NCBI RefSeq assembly: GCF_001402875.1
Contig: NZ_CP012946.1
Coordinates: 3,326,001 to 3,390,000 of the forward strand
Origin: Blastochloris viridis
GTDB taxonomy: Bacteria; Pseudomonadota; Alphaproteobacteria; Rhizobiales; Xanthobacteraceae
Length of the DNA stretch: 64,000 nt
Direction of reading: 5' to 3'
The position numbers were made by a program, and so were the translations under genes. The notes below the pieces were generated by a model. That model worked only from the letters and a program-made list of their open reading frames with translations, made no database searches and was not told where the DNA came from. Below are positions 7,154 to 15,178 of this stretch, piece after piece (positions within the stretch are counted from its first letter, which is position 1; the number at the start of each line of letters is the position of its first letter).

Positions 7154-8692
7154 ATGACCCAAGCCAAGTTCGAACCCAGAGCAGACGCCGGGACCGACCC
7201 CGCAGCCAAACTCGGCACCCAGGCCACGCCGGACACGGCGGGCACCGCCTCGACCGGATTTCGCCGGACCGGCCTTGGCCTGTCGGGCCGCCTGCTTCTC
7301 CTCACCATCCTGTTCGTGATGGTGGCGGAAGTGGCGATCTTCGTTCCCTCCGTCGCCCATTACCGCCTGGTGTGGCTGGCCGACCGCCTCGCCGCCGCGC
7401 ACACCGCCGCGCTGGTATGGGCCGCGGTGCCGGACGGCGCGATCCCGGCCAGCCTGACCCGCGATCTGCTGATCAGCGTCAACGCCCACGCGGTGGCGCT
7501 GAAGACCCCCGACACCCGACGGCTGCTCGCGATCGCGGACGAGGTGCCCAAGGTCGACGTCAACGTCGACACCCGCGACGTGCCGCCGTGGATCGCCATC
7601 GCCGACGCCTTCGACACGCTCACCACCGAGAACAACCGCATCCTGCGCGTGGTCGGCCCGACGCCGATCCCCGACAGCTTCATCGAGATCGTGATCGACG
7701 AGCGTCCGCTGCGGCTGGCGATGCTGATCTACGCCCGCAACATTCTTCTGCTGTCGCTGGCGATCTCCGGAATGACGGCGGCGCTGGTCTACGCCGCCCT
7801 GCTCAGCCTGATCGTGCGGCCGATCCATCGCCTCGCCGCCAACATGACGGCGTTCCGCGCCCACCCCGAGGACGTCAGCCGCGTCATCGTGCCATCGGCC
7901 CGCACCGACGAGATCGGCCTTGCCGAGCACGAGCTCGGCGCCATGCAGCGTGAGCTGCAGAGCACGCTGCAGTCCAAGAGCCGGCTGGCGGCGCTCGGGC
8001 TCGCGGTGTCGAAGATCAACCACGACCTGCGCAACATGATGACCTCGGCGCACCTGTTGTCCGACCGGCTGTCGGCGATCGACAGCCCGGAGGTGCAGCG
8101 TTTCACGCCGATGCTGATCCGCGCGCTCGACCGCGCTATCGGCTTTGCGGAGTCGACCCTCACCTACGGCGCCGCGCAGGAGAAGCCGCCGAACCGCCAG
8201 AAGGTGGCGATGGCGCCGATGGCGGAGGAGGTGCGCGAGACGGTGGGGCTGCTGCCAGGCAGCGCGATCGGCTGGGTGACGGCAATCGAGCGCGACCTCG
8301 AAGTCGACGCCGATCCCGATCACCTGCTGCGCATCCTGGTCAATCTCGCGCGCAACGCCGTGCAGGCGCTGGAGCAGCGTGCGCCCAACGATCCCGCCCG
8401 CGATCAGGTGCGGCTGGCGGCGCGGCGCGAGGGCGCGGTGGTGTCGATCGAGGTTTCCGACACCGGGCCCGGCGTACCGCCCATGGCGCGCGCGCACCTG
8501 TTTGAGGCGTTCCAGGGCTCGACCCGGCGCGGCGGTGCCGGCCTTGGTCTTGCGATCGCCGCCGAACTGGTGCGCGCGCACGGCGGCGACATTCACCTCG
8601 TCGACGGCACGCTCGGCGCAACGTTCCGCATCACCATTCCCGACCGTGCCGTCGATCTGAGTGCTGAACGCCGACACCGCGCACGCGCCTGA
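7154..8692 (+). CDS. Membrane sensor histidine kinase (orphan)
   Basis: 512 residues. A first transmembrane helix near residues 48-70 (LLLLTILFVMVAEVAIFV) and a second around 198-218 bracket a periplasmic sensor of about 125 residues, followed by a HAMP-like linker (RPIHRLAANMTAF). The phospho-acceptor box is SKINHDLRNMM. The HATPase_c domain shows the N-box LVNLARNAVQAL, G1 DTGPGVP and G2 GGAGLGLAIA. It is a complete kinase, yet no response regulator lies beside it, so its partner must be elsewhere. It starts 28 bp after the reductase gene. Signal and target are unknown. Confidence 0.93.
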   Translation: MTQAKFEPRADAGTDPAAKLGTQATPDTAGTASTGFRRTGLGLSGRLLLLTILFVMVAEVAIFVPSVAHYRLVWLADRLAAAHTAALVWAAVPDGAIPASLTRDLLISVNAHAVALKTPDTRRLLAIADEVPKVDVNVDTRDVPPWIAIADAFDTLTTENNRILRVVGPTPIPDSFIEIVIDERPLRLAMLIYARNILLLSLAISGMTAALVYAALLSLIVRPIHRLAANMTAFRAHPEDVSRVIVPSARTDEIGLAEHELGAMQRELQSTLQSKSRLAALGLAVSKINHDLRNMMTSAHLLSDRLSAIDSPEVQRFTPMLIRALDRAIGFAESTLTYGAAQEKPPNRQKVAMAPMAEEVRETVGLLPGSAIGWVTAIERDLEVDADPDHLLRILVNLARNAVQALEQRAPNDPARDQVRLAARREGAVVSIEVSDTGPGVPPMARAHLFEAFQGSTRRGGAGLGLAIAAELVRAHGGDIHLVDGTLGATFRITIPDRAVDLSAERRHRARA

Positions 8693-8767
8693 AATCCGCG
8701 GCTCGGCAAAGAATTTTAGCCGTTGACGATCGAATTTGAGCTGTTGCCCTTGACGGGTGGCTTGACT

Positions 8768-8785
8768 TGTCGAAAGGCTTCGACA
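8768..8785. promoter_or_regulatory. Perfect palindrome upstream of the DUF1508-H1 gene
   Basis: TGTCGAA-AGGC-TTCGACA, with 7-bp perfect arms, starts 55 bp before the GTG start. A TTGACT box directly precedes it, so a repressor bound here could block a promoter. The operator role is inferred. Confidence 0.4.
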
Positions 8786-8822
8786 CTGCGTCGAATCGCG
8801 CGCTAAGCCTAGCAGGGAGGAT

Positions 8823-9440
8823 GTGATCGTGCCGGGCTACAGCTTCGAAATCATCAAAGACCGCAAGGGCGAGTTCCGCGTCCGCTTTAAGGCGCGCAAC
8901 GGCGAGACTCTATTCCAGAGCGAAGGCTATACCGCGAAAGCGTCGGCCATGAACGCCATCAAGTCGTTTCTCAAGAACGGCCCTGGCGCGGCGATCGTGG
9001 ATTCGACCAAGGTGACCAAGGAAGCGCTCGCCAAGGCCGCCAAGGCCAAAGCCAGCAGGGCCGCCAAGGCCGAAAGGCCGGCGAAGACGACCAAAGCCGC
9101 CAAGACCACCAAAGCCCCGAAGACGACCAAGGCGGCGAAGACGACCAAGGCGGCCAAAACCACCAAGGTCGCCAAGCCAACGAAGGTCGCCAAGGACACC
9201 CGCGCGGCAAAGACGACCAAGGAAAAGCCGGCCAAGGTGACCAAAACCACCAAGGCCGCGAAAGTGGCCAAGGCGCCGAAGGCACCTCGCACCACCAAGG
9301 CCGCCAAGGCCGCGCCGGCCAAGGAGGCGAAGCCGACCAAGCCGCGCGTGAAGGCGCCACGCAAGCCGAGGCTCGTGGCCATTCCGGAGGCCGCGCCGGC
9401 GCCGGAGCCGACGTCGGTTTCGAGCGAAGCCGCGAACTGA
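8823..9440 (+). CDS. DUF1508 (YegP-like) domain fused to a histone H1-like Lys/Ala/Thr tail
   Basis: 205 residues, GTG start behind an AGGGAGG Shine-Dalgarno. Residues about 4-58 match the DUF1508/YegP fold (FEIIKDRKGEFRVRFKARNG and FQSEGYTAKASAMNAIKSF). From about residue 60 to 190 the chain is an irregular KTTKAAK / KAAK repeat, extremely basic and low in complexity like the C-terminal tail of eukaryotic H1 or bacterial H1-like proteins, ending in a Pro/Ala-rich segment. Such tails normally bind and condense DNA; the role of the DUF1508 head is unknown. Nucleoid association is inference from composition. A 14-bp-arm hairpin lies downstream (9505-9542). Confidence 0.85.
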   Translation: MIVPGYSFEIIKDRKGEFRVRFKARNGETLFQSEGYTAKASAMNAIKSFLKNGPGAAIVDSTKVTKEALAKAAKAKASRAAKAERPAKTTKAAKTTKAPKTTKAAKTTKAAKTTKVAKPTKVAKDTRAAKTTKEKPAKVTKTTKAAKVAKAPKAPRTTKAAKAAPAKEAKPTKPRVKAPRKPRLVAIPEAAPAPEPTSVSSEAAN

Positions 9441-9504
9441 TACGGCGTCCGGCGATCGGGCCGGAAGCCATACGCCGCGCCGGATCGAACGGATCGAGAC
9501 CGGA

Positions 9505-9542
9505 CGGACGGTGACGAGTGCGCAACGCCTCGTCACCGTCCG
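9505..9542. terminator. Strong hairpin between convergent genes
   Basis: Perfect 14-bp arms CGGACGGTGACGAG / CTCGTCACCGTCCG enclose a 10-nt loop. It lies between the ends of the DUF1508 gene (plus) and the L,D-transpeptidase gene (minus). No U-tract follows on either strand, so it may be a bidirectional barrier rather than a classical rho-independent terminator. A short related repeat fragment precedes it at 9439-9475. Confidence 0.55.
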
Positions 9543-9609
9543 GATACTTGCGGACGATGCCCGGCGCACGGCGCATGCCATCACGCGCCGCGATCTTCCC
9601 GAAGCCTTA

Positions 9610-10047
9610 TCAGCGCACGACCTCGATTCGGGTATTGGACCGGCCGGCATCGCCGACCAACTCGAACAGCCTCCGGGCATTGGCGGGGTGCAGCCGCACG
9701 CAGCCGTGCGAGGCGCGGCTGCCGAGCCGTCCGATCTCGGTGGTGCCGTGGATGGCGTAATTCCCTGTGAAGAAGATCGAGTGGGGCATCGGGGCGCCGC
9801 GATAGAGCGTCGAGCGATGCCAGCGCACCATCGCATTCGGACGGTAGCTGCCGAGCGGCGTCACCATGCCGCGGCGGGCGGTCGAGACCGGCCAGATGTA
9901 GCGCACGCCGCCGCCCCGAACCGTCATGCGCTGCTGGCCGAGCTCGATGCGCACCACCACCGGCTCTGCCGCCGCCTTCAGCGGGCCAGCCGCACCGGCT
10001 ATGAGGATGATGGCGACCATCGCCGCCACGCGGAACGCATTGACCAC
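9610..10047 (-). CDS. L,D-transpeptidase (YkuD domain), secreted
   Basis: 145 residues from a GTG at 10047 that has GGGAG upstream; the longer open frame has no signal peptide at its N-terminus. Residues 1-25 (start VNAFRVAAMVAIILIAGAAG) form a signal peptide. The catalytic motif HGTTEIGRLGSRASHGCVRL carries the nucleophilic Cys of the SHGCVR signature. Such enzymes make 3-3 cross-links in peptidoglycan or attach proteins to it. The next gene, divergent, encodes another peptidoglycan enzyme (MepA), suggesting a small envelope locus. Confidence 0.92.
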   Translation of the reverse strand: MVNAFRVAAMVAIILIAGAAGPLKAAAEPVVVRIELGQQRMTVRGGGVRYIWPVSTARRGMVTPLGSYRPNAMVRWHRSTLYRGAPMPHSIFFTGNYAIHGTTEIGRLGSRASHGCVRLHPANARRLFELVGDAGRSNTRIEVVR

Positions 10048-10142
10048 CGCACTCTCCCGCTCATCGCTGTTTGATTTTCTTCGCCCGCCGCCGGCTGTAC
10101 AGTTCGACGTGCACTTCGCCACCTCCGACAGCAGGGCCAACC

Positions 10143-11057
10143 ATGCCGGCTCGTCTGGTTTTCGTTCTCGCGCTTGCGGCGGTGCTCGGCGGTTCGGCCG
10201 GCGCCCAGACGCCGGGAACGCTGGCGCCGGCGCCACTGCCGCCGCTCGCCGATCCCGACGATCCCAAGCTCGCAGCGAAGGAACTGTTCGGCCGCGCGCT
10301 CGTTCCCTCGCCGGCGCCGCCGCGTGCAATCGGCGGCTTCGCCCGCGGCTGTCTCGCCGGCGCCGCTGCCCTGCCAGCCGACGGCACGACGTGGCAGGTG
10401 ATGCGGCCGTCGCGCAATCGCAGCTTTGGCCATCCGCGGCTGATCGCGTTCATCGAGCGGCTGGCGCAGACCGTGCCGGCGGCGGTCGGCTGGCCGGGGC
10501 TGCTGATCGGCGATCTGTCGCAACCGCGCGGCGGGCCGATGCTGACCGGGCACGGCAGCCACCAGATCGGGCTCGACGCCGACATCTGGCTGACGCCGAT
10601 GCCGGCGCACACGCTGTCGCGCGAGGATCGCGAGACGATGAGCGCCACCAATGTGGTGGCGGCCGATTGGAACGACGTCGACCCCGCGGTGTGGACGGCG
10701 CGCCACCGCGCCTTCATCCGCCTTGCCGCCCTCCAGCCGGAGGTCTCGCGCGTCTTCGCCAATCCGGCGATCAAGAAGGCGCTGTGCCGGGAGGCCGGCG
10801 CCGACCGCGCCTGGCTGGCGAAGGTGCGGCCGTGGCGGGGCCACAACTATCATGTCCACATCCGGCTCAGCTGCCCGCCCGGCGCCGCCGACTGCAAGGA
10901 TCAAGGTCATGTGCCCGCCGGCGACGGCTGCGGTGCCGACCTCGCCTGGTGGTTCAGCGCGGCGGCGCGCAAGCCCAAGCCGCCGGCGCCGCCGTCGCCG
11001 CCCTTGACGTTGCAGGATTTGCCGCCGGCCTGCCGAGACATGCTCGCGGCAAAATGA
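10143..11057 (+). CDS. mepA: Penicillin-insensitive murein endopeptidase
   Basis: About 304 residues, peptidase family M74. A signal peptide (MPARLVFVLALAAVLGGSAGA) is followed by the zinc-binding motif GSHQIGLDADIW and, further on, HNYHVHIRL, the LAS-type His cluster. MepA cleaves D-Ala-mDAP cross-links in the periplasm. The ATG at 10143 is chosen because it begins the signal peptide. The C-terminus has a Lys/Pro/Ala-rich linker ending with LPPACRDMLAAK. It is divergent from the L,D-transpeptidase gene with 95 bp between starts. Confidence 0.94.
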   Translation: MPARLVFVLALAAVLGGSAGAQTPGTLAPAPLPPLADPDDPKLAAKELFGRALVPSPAPPRAIGGFARGCLAGAAALPADGTTWQVMRPSRNRSFGHPRLIAFIERLAQTVPAAVGWPGLLIGDLSQPRGGPMLTGHGSHQIGLDADIWLTPMPAHTLSREDRETMSATNVVAADWNDVDPAVWTARHRAFIRLAALQPEVSRVFANPAIKKALCREAGADRAWLAKVRPWRGHNYHVHIRLSCPPGAADCKDQGHVPAGDGCGADLAWWFSAAARKPKPPAPPSPPLTLQDLPPACRDMLAAK

Positions 11058-11178
11058 CACGCTTCGCCATCCACTGATCTTTTCGTGATCGATGCCCTGC
11101 AGAGGAGGACGCCCGACAGCCGTGATTCATCCAACGGCGGTGGACCGAATTGTCGCCGCAACTCCCTGCTTTTAATTT

Positions 11179-11222
11179 TTTGACGTCTGCTTTGTCCGTT
11201 GTAGCTTTTAAAGGACGTCAAA
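11179..11222. promoter_or_regulatory. Inverted repeat before the crotonase-like gene
   Basis: TTTGACGTC (11179-11187) and GACGTCAAA (11214-11222) are perfect 9-bp arms separated by 26 bp, in a locally AT-rich stretch 27 bp before the next start. This could be an operator pair; regulator unknown. Confidence 0.4.
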
Positions 11223-11248
11223 TTGGCAGGCGAAAGGACGGGGACGCG

Positions 11249-11926
11249 ATGTTTGCAAAGCCCCATGTCATTCGCTTCGGATCGGTTGCTCTGGTGGCGC
11301 CGGATGCGGAAGCGCCCATTACCCAGCGAAATGGTGGAGCGTGCGCGGACCCGTCGGCGCCATTGCTGCAGATCGCCGACCTGTTGAAAGCCTCCACCGA
11401 TGTCAGTGTCGTCGTGCTGTCGCTGCCCGGCGGCGACGCGCTCTGCCGTTCGGTGCCCGCGAACTGGCACAACGTGCTGGCGACCTGGTCCGCGCTGCGG
11501 ATCACCACCATCGCCGCGCTTGGCGGCACGCTGGCCGCCACCGACGTCGCGCTCGCCGCGGTGCTGGATTTTCGCATCGCCGCCCGCAACACGGTGCTGA
11601 CCGCCTATTGCTGCGGCGCGACCCCGCGCTGCCTGCATCCGCGGCTGGCCGAGACCTGCAGCCAGATCCGCAGCTTCGAGCTGTCGCCGCATCACCCGAT
11701 CCGCGCCCCGGAGGCGTTGATGGCGGGTCTGGTCGACACCATCGTCGCGCCCGGCCAGACGGTGAACGAAGCTCTCAAATGGGGCCAGCGCATCGCCGGC
11801 CGGCCCGATACCATGCGGATCATGGCCAAGCTCGCCATCCGCGGCCGCGGCCACCTCGCCAGCGCGGCGGCGGAGGCATTGGTCGACTGCCCGATCGCGA
11901 CGCAGGACCAGAAGACCGGGACCTGA
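11249..11926 (+). CDS. Crotonase-fold (enoyl-CoA hydratase/isomerase-like) protein
   Basis: About 225 residues from the ATG at 11249 (GGGG-type Shine-Dalgarno). The middle part, IAALGGTLAATDVALAAVLD followed by FRIAARNTV, resembles the crotonase core in which a conserved Gly forms the oxyanion hole and the chain continues into the [DE]xRIA strand. The family's catalytic Glu pair is not evident, and the protein is shorter than the usual 255-265 residues, so it may be a divergent member, perhaps non-catalytic. Two neighbouring Cys (YCCGATPRC) are unusual. No fatty-acid genes are adjacent. Confidence 0.6.
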   Translation: MFAKPHVIRFGSVALVAPDAEAPITQRNGGACADPSAPLLQIADLLKASTDVSVVVLSLPGGDALCRSVPANWHNVLATWSALRITTIAALGGTLAATDVALAAVLDFRIAARNTVLTAYCCGATPRCLHPRLAETCSQIRSFELSPHHPIRAPEALMAGLVDTIVAPGQTVNEALKWGQRIAGRPDTMRIMAKLAIRGRGHLASAAAEALVDCPIATQDQKTGT

Positions 11927-12057
11927 CCCTGACCTAGCGGCATTCGATCGATCGGAATTACCGCCCTTGGCAGCGGCGCTCGCCTTGGTTAAGCCCTTCT
12001 CGGTGGGCTCATCCGGGCGCCACCCGACTCGCCCCCGCGTGATGCGGCAACGCCGTG

Positions 12058-12855
12058 ATGATCGTGTCCCGAGGCCTTCGTCGTCCGTCCCGTCGCGAGG
12101 CGCTGATCGGCGCCACCGCGGCGCTGTCGCTTTCGATGGTGCGCACCGGACGCGCCGAGGCGCGGCCGCTGGCGGTGCTGGCCGCCACCAGCCTCAAGCC
12201 GACCCTGGACGAGATCGCCGGCCTGCACGCCGACGCTACCGGCACCGCCGCGACGGTGAGCTACGGGGCATCGGACGCCTTGGTGCAGCAGCTCGCGGAT
12301 GGCGCGCCTGCCGACCTGCTGATTTCCGACGCTCACGCGGCAATGGACCGCGCCATCCGCAACCAACTGATTCGCGCCGACACCCGCCGCCGCATCGTCG
12401 GCAACCGTCTGGTGCTGGTGGCGCAGAAGACCTCCAGCCTGATCGAGGTGCTGCTCGGTCCCGGCACGCGGCTGTCGGCACTGGTGCAGGACGGCCGCAT
12501 CGCCATCGGCGAGGCGGAGATGCAGCCGGGCGGTGCGGCGCGCGCCGCACTCGAAAGCCTCTCGCTGTGGGCGGACGCCGAGCCCCGCATCGTCACCGTC
12601 GCCGGCTCGCGCCTTGCCGCAGCGATGGTCGGCCGCGGCGAGGCCACGCTCGCGGTGGTGTTCGCCAGCGACGCGCGGCTTGAGCCGACGCTCAAGGTGG
12701 TCGGCGTCTTTCCGGACCTCAGCCACCCACCGATCGTCTACGAGGCCGGCGCCACCCCCTCCGCCGGCGCCGCCGCGCTGGCTCTGCTCGATTTCCTCCA
12801 GGCCCCCGCCGCCCAGGCGGCGTTCGAGAAATCGGGCTTCATTCTCGCGCATTGA
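12058..12855 (+). CDS. modA: Periplasmic molybdate-type substrate-binding protein (ModA family), orphan
   Basis: 265 residues. The N-terminus has a twin-arginine-like signal (RRPSRREALIGATAALSLSM). The mature part begins LAVLAATSLKPTLDEI, the ModA-type opening with the Ser that contacts oxyanions, and includes VSYGASDALVQQLADGAPAD, a hallmark of the molybdate-binding family. ATG at 12058 is in frame with a GTG at 12055. No ModB permease or ModC ATPase is next to it, so it may serve a distant transporter or bind another oxyanion. It stands alone between the crotonase-like gene and convergent folD. Confidence 0.85.
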   Translation: MIVSRGLRRPSRREALIGATAALSLSMVRTGRAEARPLAVLAATSLKPTLDEIAGLHADATGTAATVSYGASDALVQQLADGAPADLLISDAHAAMDRAIRNQLIRADTRRRIVGNRLVLVAQKTSSLIEVLLGPGTRLSALVQDGRIAIGEAEMQPGGAARAALESLSLWADAEPRIVTVAGSRLAAAMVGRGEATLAVVFASDARLEPTLKVVGVFPDLSHPPIVYEAGATPSAGAAALALLDFLQAPAAQAAFEKSGFILAH

Positions 12856-13027
12856 TTCGGTTTGCGGAGACCGGCTCGGAACCGAGCGGGAACGTGATCG
12901 CAACATCGCCACGACCGACGCCGCCCCACCCGCCCGAGCATTCGCGCCGTCATGCTCATCCGATCCGCGGAGGAGCGACGAGTTCCTGCTGGCGTCCGAT
13001 CCGGTGCTCGAGGCCTTTGCGCTATCG

Positions 13028-13072
13028 CATTCTCTTTCGCAAAATCGGTATCCACTTTTGCGGAGAATGCTC
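13028..13072. repeat. Rhizobiales-type palindromic repeat at folD 3' end
   Basis: GCATTCTC...CGCAAAA and TTTTGCG...GAGAATGC form a long interrupted hairpin whose distal end abuts the folD stop codon. The same kind of element (central GGTATCCAC-like loop, terminal GCATTCTC) is widespread in Rhizobiales intergenic DNA. Related hairpins lie at 41842-41878 and, weaker, 42771-42810. It probably forms the 3' end of the yggT-yggU-folD mRNA. Confidence 0.65.
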
Positions 13073-13956
13073 TAGATCTGCGGCGCCGGCAGGCCGGCCT
13101 GCATCGAGGCGGCCTTCAGCGTATTGGCGAGCAGGCACGCCACCGTCATCAGCCCGACCCCGCCCGGCACCGGGGTGATGGCGGAGGCGATTTCGGCCGC
13201 CTCGGCAAAGGCGACGTCGCCGATCAGCCTGGTCTTGCCCTCGCCCGCCGGCACGCGGTTGATACCGACGTCGATGACGATGGCGCCCGGCTTCACCCAA
13301 TCGCCGCGAAGCATCTCCGGGCGGCCGACCGCCGCCACCAGGATGTCGGCGCGCCGGCACACCGCCGGCAGGTCGCGCGTCCTGGAATGGGCGATGGTGA
13401 CGGTGCAATTCTCCGCCAGCAGCAGCTGCGCCACCGGCTTGCCGACCAGGTTGGAGCGGCCGACCACCACCGCCTCGAGCCCGGCGAGCTGAGGCCGCAC
13501 CGTCTTCAGCATATGCAGGCAGCCGAGCGGGGTGCACGGCACCAGGGCGGCAAGCCCGGAGGCAAGCCGGCCCGAGTTCATCGGGTGCAGGCCGTCGACG
13601 TCCTTGTCGGGCGAGATGGCCTGGATCACCGCCTGCGAATCGATGTGCGCCGGCACCGGCAGCTGCACCAGGATGCCGTGGACGGTGGGATCGGCATTGA
13701 GGCGGGCGATCAGCGCCAGCAGTTCGGCCTCGGAGGTGTGCTCGGGCAGCTTGTGCTCAAACGAGCGCAGGCCGGCCTCGATGGTCGCCTTGCCCTTGTT
13801 GCGGACATAGACCGTGCTGGCCGGGTCCTCGCCGACCAGCACCACGGCGAGGCCGGGCACGAGGCCGTGGTCGCGGGCAAGCCGCGCCGCCTCGGCCGCG
13901 ACCTTGGCTTTGACCGCCGCCGAGATGGGCTTTCCGTCGATCAGGGTGGCACTCAT
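13072..13956 (-). CDS. folD: Bifunctional methylenetetrahydrofolate dehydrogenase/cyclohydrolase
   Basis: 294 residues, normal FolD length. Signatures are [14 protein letters not shown] (substrate Tyr/Lys), [29 protein letters not shown] (NADP-binding) and the C-terminal [15 protein letters not shown]. It interconverts 5,10-methylene- and 10-formyl-THF. The ATG at 13956 overlaps the stop codon of yggU (ATGA), which fixes the start and indicates translational coupling. Confidence 0.97.
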   Translation of the reverse strand: MSATLIDGKPISAAVKAKVAAEAARLARDHGLVPGLAVVLVGEDPASTVYVRNKGKATIEAGLRSFEHKLPEHTSEAELLALIARLNADPTVHGILVQLPVPAHIDSQAVIQAISPDKDVDGLHPMNSGRLASGLAALVPCTPLGCLHMLKTVRPQLAGLEAVVVGRSNLVGKPVAQLLLAENCTVTIAHSRTRDLPAVCRRADILVAAVGRPEMLRGDWVKPGAIVIDVGINRVPAGEGKTRLIGDVAFAEAAEIASAITPVPGGVGLMTVACLLANTLKAASMQAGLPAPQI

Positions 13957-14276
13957 GCCGTCTCCGTCGCTTTCCTGAGCATTTCGGCGAGGGCCGCCGG
14001 ATCGCCCGCCACATGCAATGTCTTGACCCGGCTGGTCGCGCCGGCGACCAGCTCGACGTCGCGCTTTGGCACCTTCAAGGCCGCCGCCACCAACGCCACC
14101 AACGCGGCGTTGGCCGCGCCGGATTCCGGAACGGCCCGCACCCGGGCGGCAACGACGCGGCGCCCATCGGACAGCTCCGCCACGCCGTCGAGCGCATCGC
14201 GCCCGCCGCGCGGTGTCAGCCGAACCGCGATGGCGAGCCCGCCGCCGATGGGGCGCCAAGCGGGGTCGCCGGCCAC
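13953..14276 (-). CDS. yggU: DUF167 (YggU) family protein
   Basis: 107 residues starting at GTG 14276, which overlaps the yggT stop; the longer open frame would run through yggT. Features are [33 protein letters not shown] and [15 protein letters not shown], the last matching the family's conserved VxIVSGxTSRxK segment. The function is not established. The order yggT-yggU-folD is seen in other alphaproteobacteria; the tight overlaps here indicate one operon. Confidence 0.88.
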   Translation of the reverse strand: MAGDPAWRPIGGGLAIAVRLTPRGGRDALDGVAELSDGRRVVAARVRAVPESGAANAALVALVAAALKVPKRDVELVAGATSRVKTLHVAGDPAALAEMLRKATETA

Positions 14277-14278
14277 GG

Positions 14279-14557
14279 TCAGGAGAAGATCTCGAACACG
14301 ATATTGCGGACGAAGAACAGCCCGATGATCAGCACCACCGGCGAGATGTCGAGCCCGCCGAGATTGGGCAGGAAGCGCCGAATCGGCGCCAGCACCGGCT
14401 CGGTGAGCCGCCACAGCGCCTCGCCGACCTGGGCAACCACCTGATTGCGCGGATTGACCACGTTGAAGGCGACCAGCCACGACAGCACGGCCGAGGCGAT
14501 CAGAATCCAGACATAAAGCGTGATGATGGTGTCGAACAGCCAGAGTATCGAATGCAT
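14279..14557 (-). CDS. yggT: YggT family membrane protein
   Basis: 92 residues with two hydrophobic segments ([20 protein letters not shown] and [17 protein letters not shown]) flanking a cytoplasmic loop with [14 protein letters not shown] and the characteristic [15 protein letters not shown]. YggT proteins are linked to osmotic tolerance or membrane organisation in other bacteria. First gene of the yggT-yggU-folD operon. Confidence 0.93.
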   Translation of the reverse strand: MHSILWLFDTIITLYVWILIASAVLSWLVAFNVVNPRNQVVAQVGEALWRLTEPVLAPIRRFLPNLGGLDISPVVLIIGLFFVRNIVFEIFS

Positions 14558-14634
14558 GGCAGCGCCCCCGGTACCTCGTTCCTCGGGGAAGACTTATAGG
14601 GGGGCCGCCTCGCTCGCAAGCCTGTGCCCAACCT

Positions 14635-15026
14635 GGTAGTGTCTCAGTTTGAAATCCCGCGCCGTTGACGCACCTGTCGCCACCGCGACCGCAGCCCTAT
14701 ATGCTTAGCGGGAAGCATGGAGAAAAATATGCCTGACAACACCAAAATTTGGTTCGCTGTCTATAACCCGCCAGACGCGAACCTGCCGTTCCTCGCCGTC
14801 ATGGTGGGCTTGGATGGCAACATTGTCGCCGTCCCATACGATACCGCAGCAGAGGCCGAAGCTCACAATTTGCATCATGGGGCAGAACTGCAACGTCGCT
14901 TAAATGAGGGCGGCTGATGCCACGCGGTCCCAAAGGCGAGAAGCGCCCCGCCGACGTCATCGGCAACGCGGTCCACGTCATGCGGATTGCGAGCGCGACG
15001 ACGAAAATTCAAACTGAGACACTGCC
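14635..15026 (+). mobile_element. 392-bp non-autonomous transposable element with TIRs, 8-bp TSD and two small passenger ORFs
   Basis: The ends are 19-bp inverted repeats, GGTAGTGTCTCAGTTTGAA (14635-14653) and its complement at 15008-15026, with one mismatch. They are flanked by a perfect 8-bp direct repeat CCCAACCT (14627-14634 and 15027-15034), the expected target-site duplication. No transposase is encoded, so the element needs one in trans. GG-type ends and 8-bp duplication are compatible with IS1595-type or ISL3-type transposases; the family is inferred. Inside are two overlapping small genes in the left-to-right direction. The insertion lies between yggT and tRNA-Ala(CGC). Confidence 0.88.
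14729..14917 (+). CDS. Small protein of unknown function carried by the mobile element
   Basis: 62 residues from the ATG at 14729, preceded by GGAGA at 6-nt spacing (an upstream in-frame ATG at 14717 has a weaker ribosome site). It reads KIWFAVYNPPDANLPFLAVM then a second half with VAVPYDTAAEAEAHNLHH. No known family is recognised. Composition is less GC-rich than the flanking genes. Its TGA overlaps the ATG of the next small gene (TGATG), indicating coupling. Confidence 0.55.
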   Translation: MPDNTKIWFAVYNPPDANLPFLAVMVGLDGNIVAVPYDTAAEAEAHNLHHGAELQRRLNEGG

Positions 15027-15039
15027 CCCAACCTTGTGA
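14917..15039 (+). CDS. Truncated MPRGPKGEKRPADVIGNA-type small protein ending in the element's terminal repeat
   Basis: 40 residues. The N-terminus MPRGPKGEKRPADVIGNAV is the recognisable start of a short conserved protein common in Rhizobiales genomes; in the full-length proteins I recall, a region with GRKGGxARA and a basic C-terminus follows. Here the frame runs instead into the right terminal repeat (residues QTETL) and stops in flanking DNA beyond the target duplication, so the C-terminus depends on the insertion site. It looks like a deletion remnant of the passenger gene of a larger parent element. Confidence 0.55.
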   Translation: MPRGPKGEKRPADVIGNAVHVMRIASATTKIQTETLPPTL

Positions 15040-15102
15040 CCCCCGCCTGCGCAAATGCCATTGACTTCGGGGGGGCGAGCCACCTAAAACCCGCCGCGTG
15101 GC

Positions 15103-15178
15103 GGGGCCGTAGCTCAGTTGGGAGAGCGCTGCAATCGCACTGCAGAGGTCAGGGGTTCGAATCCCCTCGGCTCCACCA
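15103..15178 (+). tRNA. tRNA-Ala (anticodon CGC)
   Basis: A 76-nt cloverleaf with encoded CCA: acceptor GGGGCCG/CGGCTCC, anticodon stem CTGCA/TGCAG with loop ATCGCAC (anticodon CGC), T-arm AGGGG TTCGAAT CCCCT. It reads GCG alanine codons, common in this GC-rich genome. It lies 64 bp after the mobile element's second target duplication copy ends. Confidence 0.97.

Noticed and set aside
4598..8677. Two very long minus-strand open frames (about 628 and 707 codons) opposite the TVP38, reductase and kinase genes
   Set aside because: They encode His/Arg/Gly-rich low-complexity chains without any family motif, typical of antisense frames in high-GC coding DNA; the plus-strand genes have clear motifs and ribosome sites.
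12058..12855. Full molybdate transport operon
   Set aside because: No modB, modC or mop gene is adjacent; only the binding protein is present, so it is listed as an orphan.
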